Shown piece by piece: positions 45,465 to 55,201 of a stretch of DNA of 64,000 bases (position 1 is the stretch's first letter; every line of letters starts with the position of its first letter). The notes beneath the pieces are model-generated. The model saw only the letters and a program-made list of their open reading frames with translations, did no database searches and was not told the DNA's origin. Position numbers and translations under genes: made by a program. The stretch lies in NCBI RefSeq assembly GCF_011764505.1, contig NZ_AP022839.1:248001-312000 (forward strand), read 5' to 3'. Source of the stretch: Legionella antarctica (GTDB lineage: Bacteria > Pseudomonadota > Gammaproteobacteria > Legionellales > Legionellaceae).

Positions 45465-46538
45465 ATGAACTTATCATCAGTTTCGCACTATTCCAGCATG
45501 TTAAAGATAAAGAGTAACTTAAAGTGCGGGGTGTTTTGCTTTGTATTTTCTTTGAACTGTTTCGCCGCTAATAATGAGACTGAGCTTTCAAAAAAAATCG
45601 CTGCTATCGAAAAAAAATCGAACTCTATTATGGGTATTACAGCCATTTATATAGAGCAGAATAAGATGATTGTCCATAATAGTGATAAGCGTTTTTTTAT
45701 GGCAAGTACAATTAAATTGCCAATTGCTTTAGCTTTTTTGCATCGCGTTGATGAAAAAAAAGATTCATTAAGTCGGGTTATTAAGCTCGATTTGCATAAC
45801 TCAGTTCCTGGCTCTGGAACCCTATATCATTTATTTGAAAAAAGAAAACTCAGCTTGTCTTTGCAACAAATACTTAAGCATATGTTAAGTAACAGTGATA
45901 ACAGCGCGAGCGATACTCTATTGCAGGCAGTAAATGGCCCTGATTATGTAACGAAACGCATGTATGCCCTCGGATTCAAAAATATTTTAATAAATCGTTC
46001 CATTCTGGAAATGTTCCTGGATACAAATCATGTAGACCATTCTTTGTTAAAAAAACCTCGACCGGTATTTTTTTGGCAAAAAACATTTAACAGCATTCCT
46101 CTTGAGCAAAAGAAAGTGGCATGGCAGCATTTTCAAAATGACGTGCGAGACACAACCACTCCTGAAGATATGGCTAAATTATTAGTGAAAATATATAAAA
46201 AACAGGCTCTTTCAGAATCCAGTACCAATATTCTGATGAAGATTATGGAGCAATGCAGAACAGGCAGAAGTAGAATAAAAGGATTGCTCCCTGCAAATGT
46301 AAAAGTAGCTCATAAAACTGGCACATGGGCGATATACGAACAAGATTATTTAAGATATGCAGGATCTAAAAAACTCTATCGCTTTGCCAGTGATGTTGGA
46401 ATTATCACCTTGCCTCATAATAAAGGGCATATTGCGATTGCTGTATATATTAAATCACGGGAAGCGAGTGACTATTCACGAAGTCGCGCCATTGCTTTAG
46501 CTAGCCGGGCTGTTTATGATCACTTTATGAAACAATAA
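45465..46538 (+). CDS. Class A beta-lactamase-like serine hydrolase
   Basis: 357 residues with a signal peptide (CGVFCFVFSLNCFAANNE). Catalytic motifs: STIK (Ser81 and Lys84), SDN (144-146) and KTG (284-286). A Glu at about 182 could serve as the general base, but the usual ExxLN is altered. The chain is about 60 residues longer than standard class A enzymes, with an insert before KTG. It may hydrolyse beta-lactams or be a related peptidase; periplasmic. No shared operon. Confidence 0.82.
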   Translation: MNLSSVSHYSSMLKIKSNLKCGVFCFVFSLNCFAANNETELSKKIAAIEKKSNSIMGITAIYIEQNKMIVHNSDKRFFMASTIKLPIALAFLHRVDEKKDSLSRVIKLDLHNSVPGSGTLYHLFEKRKLSLSLQQILKHMLSNSDNSASDTLLQAVNGPDYVTKRMYALGFKNILINRSILEMFLDTNHVDHSLLKKPRPVFFWQKTFNSIPLEQKKVAWQHFQNDVRDTTTPEDMAKLLVKIYKKQALSESSTNILMKIMEQCRTGRSRIKGLLPANVKVAHKTGTWAIYEQDYLRYAGSKKLYRFASDVGIITLPHNKGHIAIAVYIKSREASDYSRSRAIALASRAVYDHFMKQ

Positions 46539-47579
46539 ATCATAATGAAGCAAGTATCGATGAACTTAATAGGAGCAATTGGCCCTGTAATGAACAATTG
46601 GTAAATAAGGCTAAAGCTCATGAAAAAATATATCTGGTATCATCCATTGTATGTCCTTGAAACACCAGGTCAGGTTCTTAACGGCCAAAAGGCCAATGCA
46701 ATTAGAAATAACTATGTAATCTTAAATGCAAACGAACTTTATAAAGTGAGTAATGCCGATCATTTAACCCTTGTCGGTCATTCAACTTCCCCGGGATTGA
46801 CCCAGGATGGAGGGGATACGGGTCTTTATCTTCAGGGAGAAACTGCAATACAAATTGTCGATAGATTAACGAAGTCCGGTCTTTACTGCGCGCCTAAAGT
46901 ATTATCTTTAGAATGTTGCAGGGCTGCTTTGAAAGATGGAATTGCTCAAAAATTATCGGCTCATCCTTTTTTTAAAAACAGTATTATTGAAGCTAATACA
47001 AGTGGGATTGGAAGAAATCCTGGTAATGCGGGTTGGGGAGAAATGGCAGAGGACATATTTGGTCGGGTGGTAATCAACGCAGTAAAAAATCCATGGCTTT
47101 TCTTACTCAGAGGATTTACTGTTGCAAGTTGTCTGATATGGGTCCGCATGTCTGGAACAAAATTAAGGAAAAATAAGAGCTATTCATCCATCATTTATAG
47201 TTAAAAATTCACTCAAATTAACCTATTTAAACCTACTCAATACCGTATGAATAGTGATTGCTACTACGAATTGTCTTAGGTCATTTTACCACAACTCTAT
47301 CAGAATGACTTATCCACAAGTCCACAGGTCAGGAGAGCTTCACTTTCTCGTATAGGCCTGTGGGCCTTGTGGGTAAGTCATGACGCTCTCATTTAGGGTT
47401 TATGGTCTTTTCCGGCCATAATACACCTCTGCGGGCGTTAAATAATTAAAGGACTGGTGAAGCCTTCGGTTATTATAATACTCAAAATACTCCGTTAAGG
47501 CCTAATATAGGCGCGGTTTTCTGGACACAAAAAAAGGTTTTTTAAGAGCTATTCTTCTTAATACAAAGAGGAGAATAAA

Positions 47580-47864
47580 ATGTCTAAAAAGCGAGCTTAT
47601 TATACGGCGGCCAAGAAGGCAAAAATAACGCTAGCTGCGATTGAGGGGAAACTCACACAAGCGCAAATTACCAGTGAATACGGTGTTCACGCAACGCAGG
47701 TAAAAACTTGGAAGCAATCGGCCATCAAAGCCATTAACGATTTATTCTCTGGGGCTAATGAAAAAGAAGCCAAGTCCCAAGAGCAGCTTGTTGAGGCATT
47801 ATATCAAGAAATTGGTCGACTTCAAGCGCAGCTATCTTGGCTAAAAAAAAAGCATGAACTTTAG
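47580..47864 (+). CDS. IS3-family OrfA, copy C
   Basis: 94 residues, same sequence as copy A OrfA. GAGGAG lies about 8 bases before the ATG. Confidence 0.95.
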   Translation: MSKKRAYYTAAKKAKITLAAIEGKLTQAQITSEYGVHATQVKTWKQSAIKAINDLFSGANEKEAKSQEQLVEALYQEIGRLQAQLSWLKKKHEL

Positions 47865-48699
47865 TCTGGATGAAAAGCGCGTCATGATTGATCCTCTTGC
47901 CGAGCTCACCATTCGTGAACAATGCTTGCTATTAGACTTGCCTGTTTCAAGTTATTATTATAGTGCCAAGCCCATTTCTGTCGAAGATGAAGCGCTTATG
48001 GCGCTACTTGATGAGCACTATCTGCAGTATCCATGTGAAGGTAAAATTAAGCGGGCAAGATGGCTGTCAAAAGAAGTAGGCTATCCTGTTGGTAAACGTC
48101 GAGTAAAAAAGTTGATGGAAATGATGGGGTTATCGACTGTTTACCCAAAGCCAAATACAAGCGTTCCCAATAAGGAGCATGAGGTGTTCCCTTATTTATT
48201 AAAAGAGGTGGATATCACCAAACCAAATCAGGTTTGGGCCGCAGATATCACCTACATCCGCATGAAAGGAAAGCATGTGTATTTAGTAGCTATTATGGAC
48301 TGGTATAGTCGTTATGTGATTGGATGGGCTATTTCACCTACTATGGAGGCTGAATTTTGTATTGAGGCGCTTAGAAACGCTTTGCTGCATTCGCGTTGTG
48401 AGATCTTTAACACGGATCAGGGTTCTCAATTTACCTCAAAAGATTGGATAAATACGCTAAAATCTCACCACATTTCTATCAGCATGGATGGGCGAGGACG
48501 TTATTTAGATAATATATTTATCGAGCGATTGTGGCGTAGTGTTAAGCAAGAAAAAATCTACCGGTATGATTTTGATACAATTGAAGAGGTTGAGCTGGCC
48601 TTAACGGAGTATTTTGAGTATTATAATAACCGAAGGCTTCACCAGTCCTTTAATTATTTAACGCCCGCAGAGGTGTATTATGGCCGGAAAAGACCATAA
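47854..48699 (+). CDS. IS3-family transposase OrfB, copy C
   Basis: 281 residues, same product as copy A, with a complete DDE core. This is one of two intact OrfB genes in the window and a possible source of transposase for all three copies. Confidence 0.95.
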   Translation: MNFSLDEKRVMIDPLAELTIREQCLLLDLPVSSYYYSAKPISVEDEALMALLDEHYLQYPCEGKIKRARWLSKEVGYPVGKRRVKKLMEMMGLSTVYPKPNTSVPNKEHEVFPYLLKEVDITKPNQVWAADITYIRMKGKHVYLVAIMDWYSRYVIGWAISPTMEAEFCIEALRNALLHSRCEIFNTDQGSQFTSKDWINTLKSHHISISMDGRGRYLDNIFIERLWRSVKQEKIYRYDFDTIEEVELALTEYFEYYNNRRLHQSFNYLTPAEVYYGRKRP

Positions 48700-49700
48700 A
48701 CCCTAAATGAGAGCGTCATGACTTACCCACAAGGCCCACAGGCCTATACGAGAAAGTGAAGCTCTCCTGACCTGTGGACTTGTGGATAAGTCATTCTGAT
48801 AGAGTTGTGGTAAAATGACCTAAGACAATTCGTAGTAGCAATCACTATTCATACGGTATTGAGTAGGTTTAAATAGGTTAATTTGAGTGAATTTTTAACT
48901 ATAAATGATGGATGAATAGCTCTTATTTTTCCTTAATTTTGTTCCAGACATGCGGACCCATATCAGCCAGCTCAACCTCTTCAATTGTATCAAAATCATA
49001 CCGGTAGATTTTTTCTTGCTTAACACTACGCCACAATCGCTCGATAAATATATTATCTAAATAACGTCCTCGCCCATCCATGCTGATAGAAATGTGGTGA
49101 GATTTTAGCGTATTTATCCAATCTTTTGAGGTAAATTGAGAACCCTGATCCGTGTTAAAGATCTCACAACGCGAATGCAGCAAAGCGTTTCTAAGCGCCT
49201 CAATACAAAATTCAGCCTCCATAGTAGGTGAAATAGCCCATCCAATCACATAACGACTATACCAGTCCATAATAGCTACTAAATACACATGCTTTCCTTT
49301 CATGCGGATGTAGGTGATATCTGCGGCCCAAACCTGATTTGGTTTGGTGATATCCACCTCTTTTAATAAATAAGGGAACACCTCATGCTCCTTATTGGGA
49401 ACGCTTGTATTTGGCTTTGGGTAAACAGTCGATAACCCCATCATTTCCATCAACTTTTTTACTCGACGTTTACCAACAGGATAGCCTACTTCTTTTGACA
49501 GCCATCTTGCCCGCTTAATTTTACCTTCACATGGATACTGCAGATAGTGCTCATCAAGTAGCGCCATAAGCGCTTCATCTTCGACAGAAATGGGCTTGGC
49601 ACTATAATAATAACTTGAAACAGGCAAGTCTAATAGCAAGCATTGTTCACGAATGGTGAGCTCGGCAAGAGGATCAATCATGACGCGCTTTTCATCCAGA

Positions 49701-49985
49701 CTAAAGTTCATGCTTTTTTTTTAGCCAAGATAGCTGCGCTTGAAGTCGACCAATTTCTTGATATAATGCCTCAACAAGCTGCTCTTGGGACTTGGCTTCT
49801 TTTTCATTAGCCCCAGAGAATAAATCGTTAATGGCTTTGATGGCCGATTGCTTCCAAGTTTTTACCTGCGTTGCGTGAACACCGTATTCACTGGTAATTT
49901 GCGCTTGTGTGAGTTTCCCCTCAATCGCAGCTAGCGTTATTTTTGCCTTCTTGGCCGCCGTATAATAAGCTCGCTTTTTAGACAT
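49701..49985 (-). CDS. IS3-family OrfA, copy B
   Basis: 94 residues, intact, same product as the other two copies. OrfA alone may act as a transposition inhibitor. Confidence 0.95.
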   Translation of the reverse strand: MSKKRAYYTAAKKAKITLAAIEGKLTQAQITSEYGVHATQVKTWKQSAIKAINDLFSGANEKEAKSQEQLVEALYQEIGRLQAQLSWLKKKHEL

Positions 49986-50413
49986 TTTATTCTCCTCTTT
50001 GTATTAAGAAGAATAGCTCTTAAAAAACCTTTTTTTGTGTCCAGAAAACCGCGCCTATATTAGTCCTCATGGAACATATACCATTGAGGATGTTATAAAA
50101 ACAATTTCGCCTTCTGATTTCCATAGACTTTTTTTTACTTATTATGATGCAGGCATCTTGGGTGGCCGAGTTGGCCGATATTGTTTCTTTTCTAAAAATG
50201 AAATAACTTTAGAGCAAGCATTGATTTTTGCAAATGAAGATCCAAAGTCAGCTACTTCTAAAGCATTAGATTGTCTCTGGGGGCAGAGCTCTTAGCTTGG
50301 CGGTGACCGTGCACCGCCCAACCTGTTGCTTTGTAAAATTTTTATTTTTGTATTACATCTTCATCATTTGATAAAAATTTATCCTGTCATTGACCGCGGG
50401 TATTGAATAAATC

Positions 50414-50437
50414 AAAAAAGGGGTCGCTCTTGCCCCC
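50414..50437 (-). terminator. Terminator of the beta-helix-like gene
   Basis: Read on the minus strand, GGGGC, a loop, then CCCC followed by six T. It lies about 100 bases after the stop of the leftward gene. Confidence 0.75.
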
Positions 50438-50537
50438 TCTATAAAACACCCAAATCATCGAACACAGGGTCTTTTAGAGCCTACTGCTTCATTAAAGTAC
50501 GGCTGTCGCATGATTGCTTTGTCAAAAAATAGAGGAG

Positions 50538-51833
50538 CTAGTTATCGTTCTTTTTAGTCAAAAAATCATTCGAATAAGCTATATCTGCCCATACACTTCT
50601 TTTGTCAACTGCAGTGGAGGGATTGAGTCCAGAGAAAATGGAATGTTTAATTAGAGCGTTCTCTTCTTTAGGTGAGGACTTGTTTGAGTTATCAAGCTTT
50701 GACCCTATTGATGGTTGTCGTTGAACGAGCGTTGCTGTTGCCACAGGCAACGTATTTGCATTTCGCTTTTGGGTTTTGGCGACACTTATTACAGAGTGAT
50801 TTTCTCCTAATTGAAGGCTGCTTGGTTCACGAGCATAAGTACTAGATTCACTGAAAACGGAACCTTTAGATTGAGTTACTGCGGATGTTAGAATCTTGGT
50901 TAATTTGTTCTGTGCAGATAAAGACGATGAGTTGGGTGAGCACTCAGGATTTATCTTTGTTGCGGGTTGTCGTTGACGGACTGTTGCTTTTGCTGCAAGC
51001 GGCGTAAAAACAGCTCTTTTTTGTGGTTGGGTTACATTTCCGCAGCGACTGTTTAATCGAAGGTTGCTTGGTTCAAGACAACTTCCTTTGATAACAATAT
51101 CACCTTTTGCAGTCACATGGCTGCTAGTGCCAATGTTACCATTTATTACTACTTCTCCAAGTTTAGACGTAACTTGTCCATTACTACCCAGGCCTTCCAA
51201 TTGAACTCTGTCCCTAGCTTTAAGCGTGACATGATTACCAGCCCTACCACCCACTTCAATTGCATGAGCATTGATAGTAACTCCATCGAAAATTGAACCT
51301 TTAATTTGAACTTTTACCGGGGTTAGAAGTTTGGATTCCTGGCTTTGCGCAGATAAAGATGATGAGTGGCTTGCGATATCGGGTTCTTGGTTATCTGTGA
51401 TTACAATGTTTCCATAAACTGCGATCTCGTAACCTATATAAGTGTTCCCATCAATTTCTGCTTCGAAGAGTATCGGTTCCTTTTCTATTGATGCGATAGG
51501 ATGATGTTTACTACCAGATGGCGCGCATCTTGACCAGGTACTTGGAGTGTTAGCCGTAATTTTAAAGCAATTATTGCCAAGATCAGTTATTTGACCTTTG
51601 GTATCAATGCGTTTATCACTATTGGCATTTTTTTTATTCCTGCTGAAAGGTTGTTGTGATAATTCAGGTGAAAAATAGGCATTAATCTGAGTATTAGCAC
51701 CGACATTGCCATTGATAAGCACTGAGCCAAACAGAACTGTAATCTCAGCTCCATTACCTACATTATCCAGAGTTAGATCCTCCCCTATAAGTATAATTTT
51801 TTCGCCACTCAATACTTCCTTCATTATTTTCAT
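50538..51833 (-). CDS. Beta-helix/bactofilin-like repeat protein
   Basis: About 431 residues from the ATG at 51833 (an upstream TTG is possible). Strand-turn repeats such as GAEITVLFGSVLINGNVGANTQINA, GVTINAHAIEVGGRAGNHVTLKARDRVQLEGLG and GEVVINGNIGTSSHVTAKGDIVIKG are typical of right-handed beta-helix proteins (bactofilin, FapA/DUF342). The block SSSLSAQ...K.LT...KGS(I/V)F and ATxxxRQPxxx occur twice, showing internal duplication. No signal peptide. The C-terminal third is polar and disordered. It could be a polymer-forming scaffold or an effector; I cannot decide. Confidence 0.65.
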   Translation of the reverse strand: MKIMKEVLSGEKIILIGEDLTLDNVGNGAEITVLFGSVLINGNVGANTQINAYFSPELSQQPFSRNKKNANSDKRIDTKGQITDLGNNCFKITANTPSTWSRCAPSGSKHHPIASIEKEPILFEAEIDGNTYIGYEIAVYGNIVITDNQEPDIASHSSSLSAQSQESKLLTPVKVQIKGSIFDGVTINAHAIEVGGRAGNHVTLKARDRVQLEGLGSNGQVTSKLGEVVINGNIGTSSHVTAKGDIVIKGSCLEPSNLRLNSRCGNVTQPQKRAVFTPLAAKATVRQRQPATKINPECSPNSSSLSAQNKLTKILTSAVTQSKGSVFSESSTYAREPSSLQLGENHSVISVAKTQKRNANTLPVATATLVQRQPSIGSKLDNSNKSSPKEENALIKHSIFSGLNPSTAVDKRSVWADIAYSNDFLTKKNDN

Positions 51834-52080
51834 AATTTTCTCTAAATATAACAAACATGGTGCTCACTATATCACCAAAAAGGATTTTTCTAAATCGTTT
51901 TATTTTATATTGTGGTCACTTGTTTAGTATTTGTCATAATTTACAAGAAGCATGCCGAAAACAGCGCTCCACCTAACGGCTATTTAGCTCTAAATCATAC
52001 TCTCCCGATGTTTACGAAACAAAAAAAACCTGTTGGGTCTATATTTAAACTATGCCTGCCAAGTATTTGGACAAAACATC

Positions 52081-53166
52081 ATGACTTCCAGTACGAAAAA
52101 AATAATGCAAATTATTCACAATCCCTTGAATGTTCCAAGCTCAAAGACGGTAGATCGTTCACAAATGACGCTATCCCCTATCGGCAGAATCTGTTTTCGA
52201 GGGGACAGTCGTTCGCCAGATGATGTTTTTGCCAAAGGTTTTAAGTTACGTGAAATTATTACTGAAAAACTTTTCAAAAAAATAGAGGACATTCAAACAA
52301 CACATCTTGATAACAAAGGATTTAATCCACAAAAATTTATAGAAGATGTGGATGCATTAACTGAAATCATAAAAGAGGAGGCGACAGAGGGTTTGGTTAA
52401 AGAGTTTTTAGGTCTGCCTTCTTTTTTAAAAGATGGCTGGATCAGTCAGGTTGTTGACTGGGTGGCCAATGATTCCATCGTGGTAATCGAAGACAATCAA
52501 AAAGAGGATTTAAAAAAAGGGATTTACCGCCCCTTTGAGTCGCAAAACTTTATTTCCCTATCAAAGCGCTTTAAATCAGCCCTCCTTTTTCCCGTGCCTG
52601 GAAGCCTCACTGATAAACCGCTACAGGATAAAACCTATCTATATGCAGTGTATGTTGAAGAAGGATATGATGTGCACATGCAAGGCATTGTCAGCAGTCT
52701 GATCAATGCCCATACTTCAGAAAAGGACTTGTTAAGCGCCTTTAAAAAAGCCAATCCACATTTAAGTAAAGAACAAGTGGAGGATCACATAAAGAAAATC
52801 ACCGTCATTCAGAATATAATGAATATAAGCCTTGAAGATGCTGTGATGATGTATGCAGAGGAAATCGTTTGTAAATCCATTCCTCGCGAACAGATTATTG
52901 CAGCAGTAGAAGTTGATCGGCAGCTCAGATTAAATGATGAGAATCAACCCAGTGGAACCTTTAAACTAAAAACCGAAGTGACCGTTAATGAGGATTGCAC
53001 ACGACCCGAGAAAACCATTAAGCAGGTTGAAGACTTTCTAAAACAGGAAATTAAAATAAATCAACAAGCCTATGACAACAAGCCTATGAGCAGGGCGCGG
53101 TGGCCAAAGATAAAACGATCCCTGAGCCAGAGGAAGGGTTTCATTCTGGCTTTAATATCGGTTTAA
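52081..53166 (+). CDS. Putative pertussis-toxin-like ADP-ribosyltransferase
   Basis: Start at the ATG 52081, 361 residues. ICFRGDSRSPDDVFAKGF matches the NAD-binding Arg block of pertussis/cholera-type mono-ADP-ribosyltransferases (RxDSRxPxxVFxxGF, Arg40). NFISLSKRFKSALLF fits the STS strand (Ser159-Leu-Ser161), and MMYAEEIVCKSIPREQIIAAVEV fits the ARTT-Glu segment (Glu260), although ExE is not perfectly conserved. A helical insert of about 90 residues separates the first two motifs. No signal peptide, so delivery by Dot/Icm is likely if it is an effector. GC and codon use look like the neighbours. Confidence 0.6.
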   Translation: MTSSTKKIMQIIHNPLNVPSSKTVDRSQMTLSPIGRICFRGDSRSPDDVFAKGFKLREIITEKLFKKIEDIQTTHLDNKGFNPQKFIEDVDALTEIIKEEATEGLVKEFLGLPSFLKDGWISQVVDWVANDSIVVIEDNQKEDLKKGIYRPFESQNFISLSKRFKSALLFPVPGSLTDKPLQDKTYLYAVYVEEGYDVHMQGIVSSLINAHTSEKDLLSAFKKANPHLSKEQVEDHIKKITVIQNIMNISLEDAVMMYAEEIVCKSIPREQIIAAVEVDRQLRLNDENQPSGTFKLKTEVTVNEDCTRPEKTIKQVEDFLKQEIKINQQAYDNKPMSRARWPKIKRSLSQRKGFILALISV

Positions 53167-53323
53167 AATAATAAAAACGATAAATTGTTGTGCTTTTTGC
53201 TTTAACTACATCCATATTTGCTTGACCACTAAATATTGGGGTCTTCTTCATTTCTGTTTTTTGTTCGGCACAAAGGTTATTATAGGTCATTAAAACTTTA
53301 ACTCTTTATGTACCAGCCTTAAT

Positions 53324-53995
53324 ATGAAAATTATTACGTCCATTCATTTTTTTATAAGCACCCTCTTTATTATTAATAAATTGGGGTATGCATTTTCTTG
53401 TCATGAGCCACAGATCATCCATCAAAAACCAATTCAATTTAATAAAGAGCGGATTGCTTTAACTCGTGAATATCAATTAACTCATTATGGTATCGATTCA
53501 GAATCAATTGAAATTGAGCCAAGAATGATTGTAGCACATTGGACCTGCATACCCAGTTTGGATGTTACTTTTCGTATCTTTGATTCTCCAGCTTTACCGA
53601 AAAATTCGCCACGACGGAGTGATATACCTGGGGAGTTAAATGTTTCGAGTCATTTTTTAGTTGACCGGGATGGAAGTATCTATCAGCTTATGCCAGAAAC
53701 CTGGATGGCCAGGCATGTTATTGGTCTGAATCATTATGCAATTGGCATTGAAAATATTGGGGGCTTTGAGGGAAAAGATGATTTAACAGAAGAACAAGCC
53801 CGAGCAAATGCTTATCTGGTATGCTATTTAACGAAAAAATACCCCACAATAACGCATGTTATTGGGCATAATGATTATTTGAATTTTAAAAAAACCTCTT
53901 TGTGGCTTGAAAAAGATCCAACCTACCAAACCGATAAAACAGATCCAGGGCCAGTATTTGTTAATAAAATAAAGAAATTAATTTCCAGGTCATGA
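53324..53995 (+). CDS. N-acetylmuramoyl-L-alanine amidase (Amidase_2), secreted
   Basis: 223 residues with an N-terminal hydrophobic segment (FFISTLFIINKLGYAFS) acting as signal peptide. It is a zinc amidase of the T7 lysozyme/AmpD fold: IVAHWTCI (first His), SSHFLVDRDGSIYQLMPE, AIGIENIGG (Glu), THVIGHNDY (second His) and KTDPGP (the third ligand/Lys-Asp motif). It cleaves the amide between MurNAc and L-Ala. Monocistronic. Confidence 0.92.
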   Translation: MKIITSIHFFISTLFIINKLGYAFSCHEPQIIHQKPIQFNKERIALTREYQLTHYGIDSESIEIEPRMIVAHWTCIPSLDVTFRIFDSPALPKNSPRRSDIPGELNVSSHFLVDRDGSIYQLMPETWMARHVIGLNHYAIGIENIGGFEGKDDLTEEQARANAYLVCYLTKKYPTITHVIGHNDYLNFKKTSLWLEKDPTYQTDKTDPGPVFVNKIKKLISRS

Positions 53996-54062
53996 GATAA
54001 AAATTACTTAATGTATCTAATGTGGGATTTAGTAAGGTATATTTTTATTCACGCAGAAATCA

Positions 54063-54434
54063 TTATCGTACAATAAGCAAAGTTCTTGCTGGTTGAGAAG
54101 TACCAAATTTTTTGAAGCACTCAGCTCCTATTGATTGCATAGCGGCACATGGAAATATGGAATGAGTAGAGTCACTTGCAATCTGAATCGTAAACATCTT
54201 CCCATTCGAGCATGCTACATTCCAATATGCTGAGTCGTATAAGTCCACTCCCTGGAAAAAGGATTCGATAGCGAGACAAGGCTCACCTGCTGCATTAATA
54301 ATGTTACTTAATATTTGGGTTTTTTGATCAGACGATCTACTCAGCAAGATCTCATTTGCAACATTAGCATAGGTACTCGAAGCAATTATCGCCATTATCC
54401 ATCCACCAATAACAGTCATCATAAACTTACTCAT
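54063..54434 (-). CDS. Small secreted four-cysteine protein
   Basis: 123 residues with a signal peptide (VIGGWIMAIIASSTYA). The mature part is about 100 residues with four Cys (EPCLAI, WNVACSNGK, IFPCAAM, AECFKK), enough for two disulphides. The pattern YWNVACSNGKMFTIQI recurs in small periplasmic proteins of unknown function. AAGGAT precedes the ATG. Confidence 0.75.
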   Translation of the reverse strand: MSKFMMTVIGGWIMAIIASSTYANVANEILLSRSSDQKTQILSNIINAAGEPCLAIESFFQGVDLYDSAYWNVACSNGKMFTIQIASDSTHSIFPCAAMQSIGAECFKKFGTSQPARTLLIVR

Positions 54435-54594
54435 AGTGTATCCTTACTTTGAGCCGCATCGACCGAATATATCTGGCCTATATGATGTAATTGTAGGATA
54501 CGCAACCCATTTCCACACTGATAGGGGTAATTAGGAAGGGGGAACATGTATTCAGTATATGAATAATATAAAGAGCAGCAGCAGAATAATAACT

Positions 54595-54762
54595 TTACAC
54601 TGATGCATCTCCAATTTTATGTAAATCCTGCTCTCCAAAAATAGCTGAAGGGTACGTATAATATTTAAACTCCAATAAGTTATTGCTGGGATCTTTAAGA
54701 AAAAAGGAATGTAATGCGCTATGATGAGTAAAATATTCTACGATATAACCATTGGTTAAGTA
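54595..54762 (-). pseudogene. VOC/glyoxalase-family C-terminal remnant
   Basis: An open stretch of 55 codons before a stop encodes YLTNGYIVEYFTHHSALHSFFLKDPSNNLLEFKYY, the typical last strands of a vicinal-oxygen-chelate protein (H-S-F-x-x-x-DPxxNLLEFK). An in-frame stop at 54763 and loss of the upstream half show it is dead. It overlaps the promoter region of the YeeE gene. Confidence 0.7.
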
Positions 54763-54781
54763 CTATAAGAGAATAGCCGCG

Positions 54782-55192
54782 ATGATTATTGAGATAAAAG
54801 TTATTTTAGGTGGGATGTTACTTGGATTTGCTGCCGGCCTTATGTTGTTGGTCCGCGGCCAAATACTTGGCTGCAGCGGCATACTTTTTCGTTCATGGAA
54901 TGTTATGACGCATAGGCCTAATGTTGATAATATTTTATTTATCTTGGGGTTGTTTATAAGTGGAATAGTTTTTAACTACATGCAGACGGTACCCAATCCC
55001 ATATCTGTTTTCAAAACCGCTCCATGGGTACTATTTATTGGTGGTATCTTGGTTGGTGGCGGTACTTATCTGGGTAGCGGTTGTACAAGCGGACATGGTT
55101 TATGTGGCCTGTCACTTTTGCGCAAACGGTCAATAACCGCGGTGGGAATTTTTTTTCCTACTGCAATAATCACTTCATGGTTAGTACATTAA
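54782..55192 (+). CDS. YeeE/YedE-family half transporter, first half
   Basis: The ATG at 54782 (AAGAGA about 10 bases upstream) gives 136 residues, four hydrophobic helices and the conserved GQILGCSGI and GSGCTSGHGLCGL motifs with the Cys used by thiosulfate or sulfur-compound transporters. Small two-subunit versions (about 140 residues each) are typical partners of rhodanese- or MBL-linked sulfur metabolism. The next gene is the second half, nine bases downstream. Confidence 0.9.
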   Translation: MIIEIKVILGGMLLGFAAGLMLLVRGQILGCSGILFRSWNVMTHRPNVDNILFILGLFISGIVFNYMQTVPNPISVFKTAPWVLFIGGILVGGGTYLGSGCTSGHGLCGLSLLRKRSITAVGIFFPTAIITSWLVH

Positions 55193-55201
55193 GGAGTAGG
55201 G

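Larger units (their letters stand above)
47503..48965 (+). mobile_element. IS3-family element copy C, inserted into copy B
   Basis: A complete 1463-base copy in the opposite orientation to B. It is flanked by GCC (47500-47502 and 48966-48968), a 3-bp duplication of the target inside orfB of copy B. Confidence 0.95.
47400..49711 (-). pseudogene. Transposase OrfB of copy B, split by copy C
   Basis: The first 248 codons or so (49711 down to 48969) match OrfB through EEVELA, then run into the inner IS end. The last 30-odd codons are at 47400-47502. The DDE core is in the first piece, but the C-terminus is lost, so the product is probably inactive. Confidence 0.93.
47134..50062 (-). mobile_element. 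IS3-family element copy B, interrupted by copy C
   Basis: It has the ends and orfA of copy A, and its two parts (47134-47502 and 48969-50062) add up to 1463 bases. It is flanked by GTC on both sides (47131-47133 and 50063-50065), the 3-bp target duplication in the caspase-like gene. Confidence 0.93.
46620..50295 (+). pseudogene. Caspase-fold-like (C80-type) gene disrupted by nested IS
   Basis: The 5' part (46620-47133) and 3' part (50066-50295) join exactly when the IS and one GTC duplication are removed: the frame passes from VASC to PHGTYTIEDV. The intact protein would be 247 residues. HLTLVGHSTSPG and KVLSLECCRAAL, separated by about 50 residues, resemble the His and Cys blocks of clan CD peptidases such as C80. 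Residues after 190 form a separate small domain. The interrupted form keeps 171 native residues plus an IS-encoded tail and is probably inactive. Confidence 0.8.
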
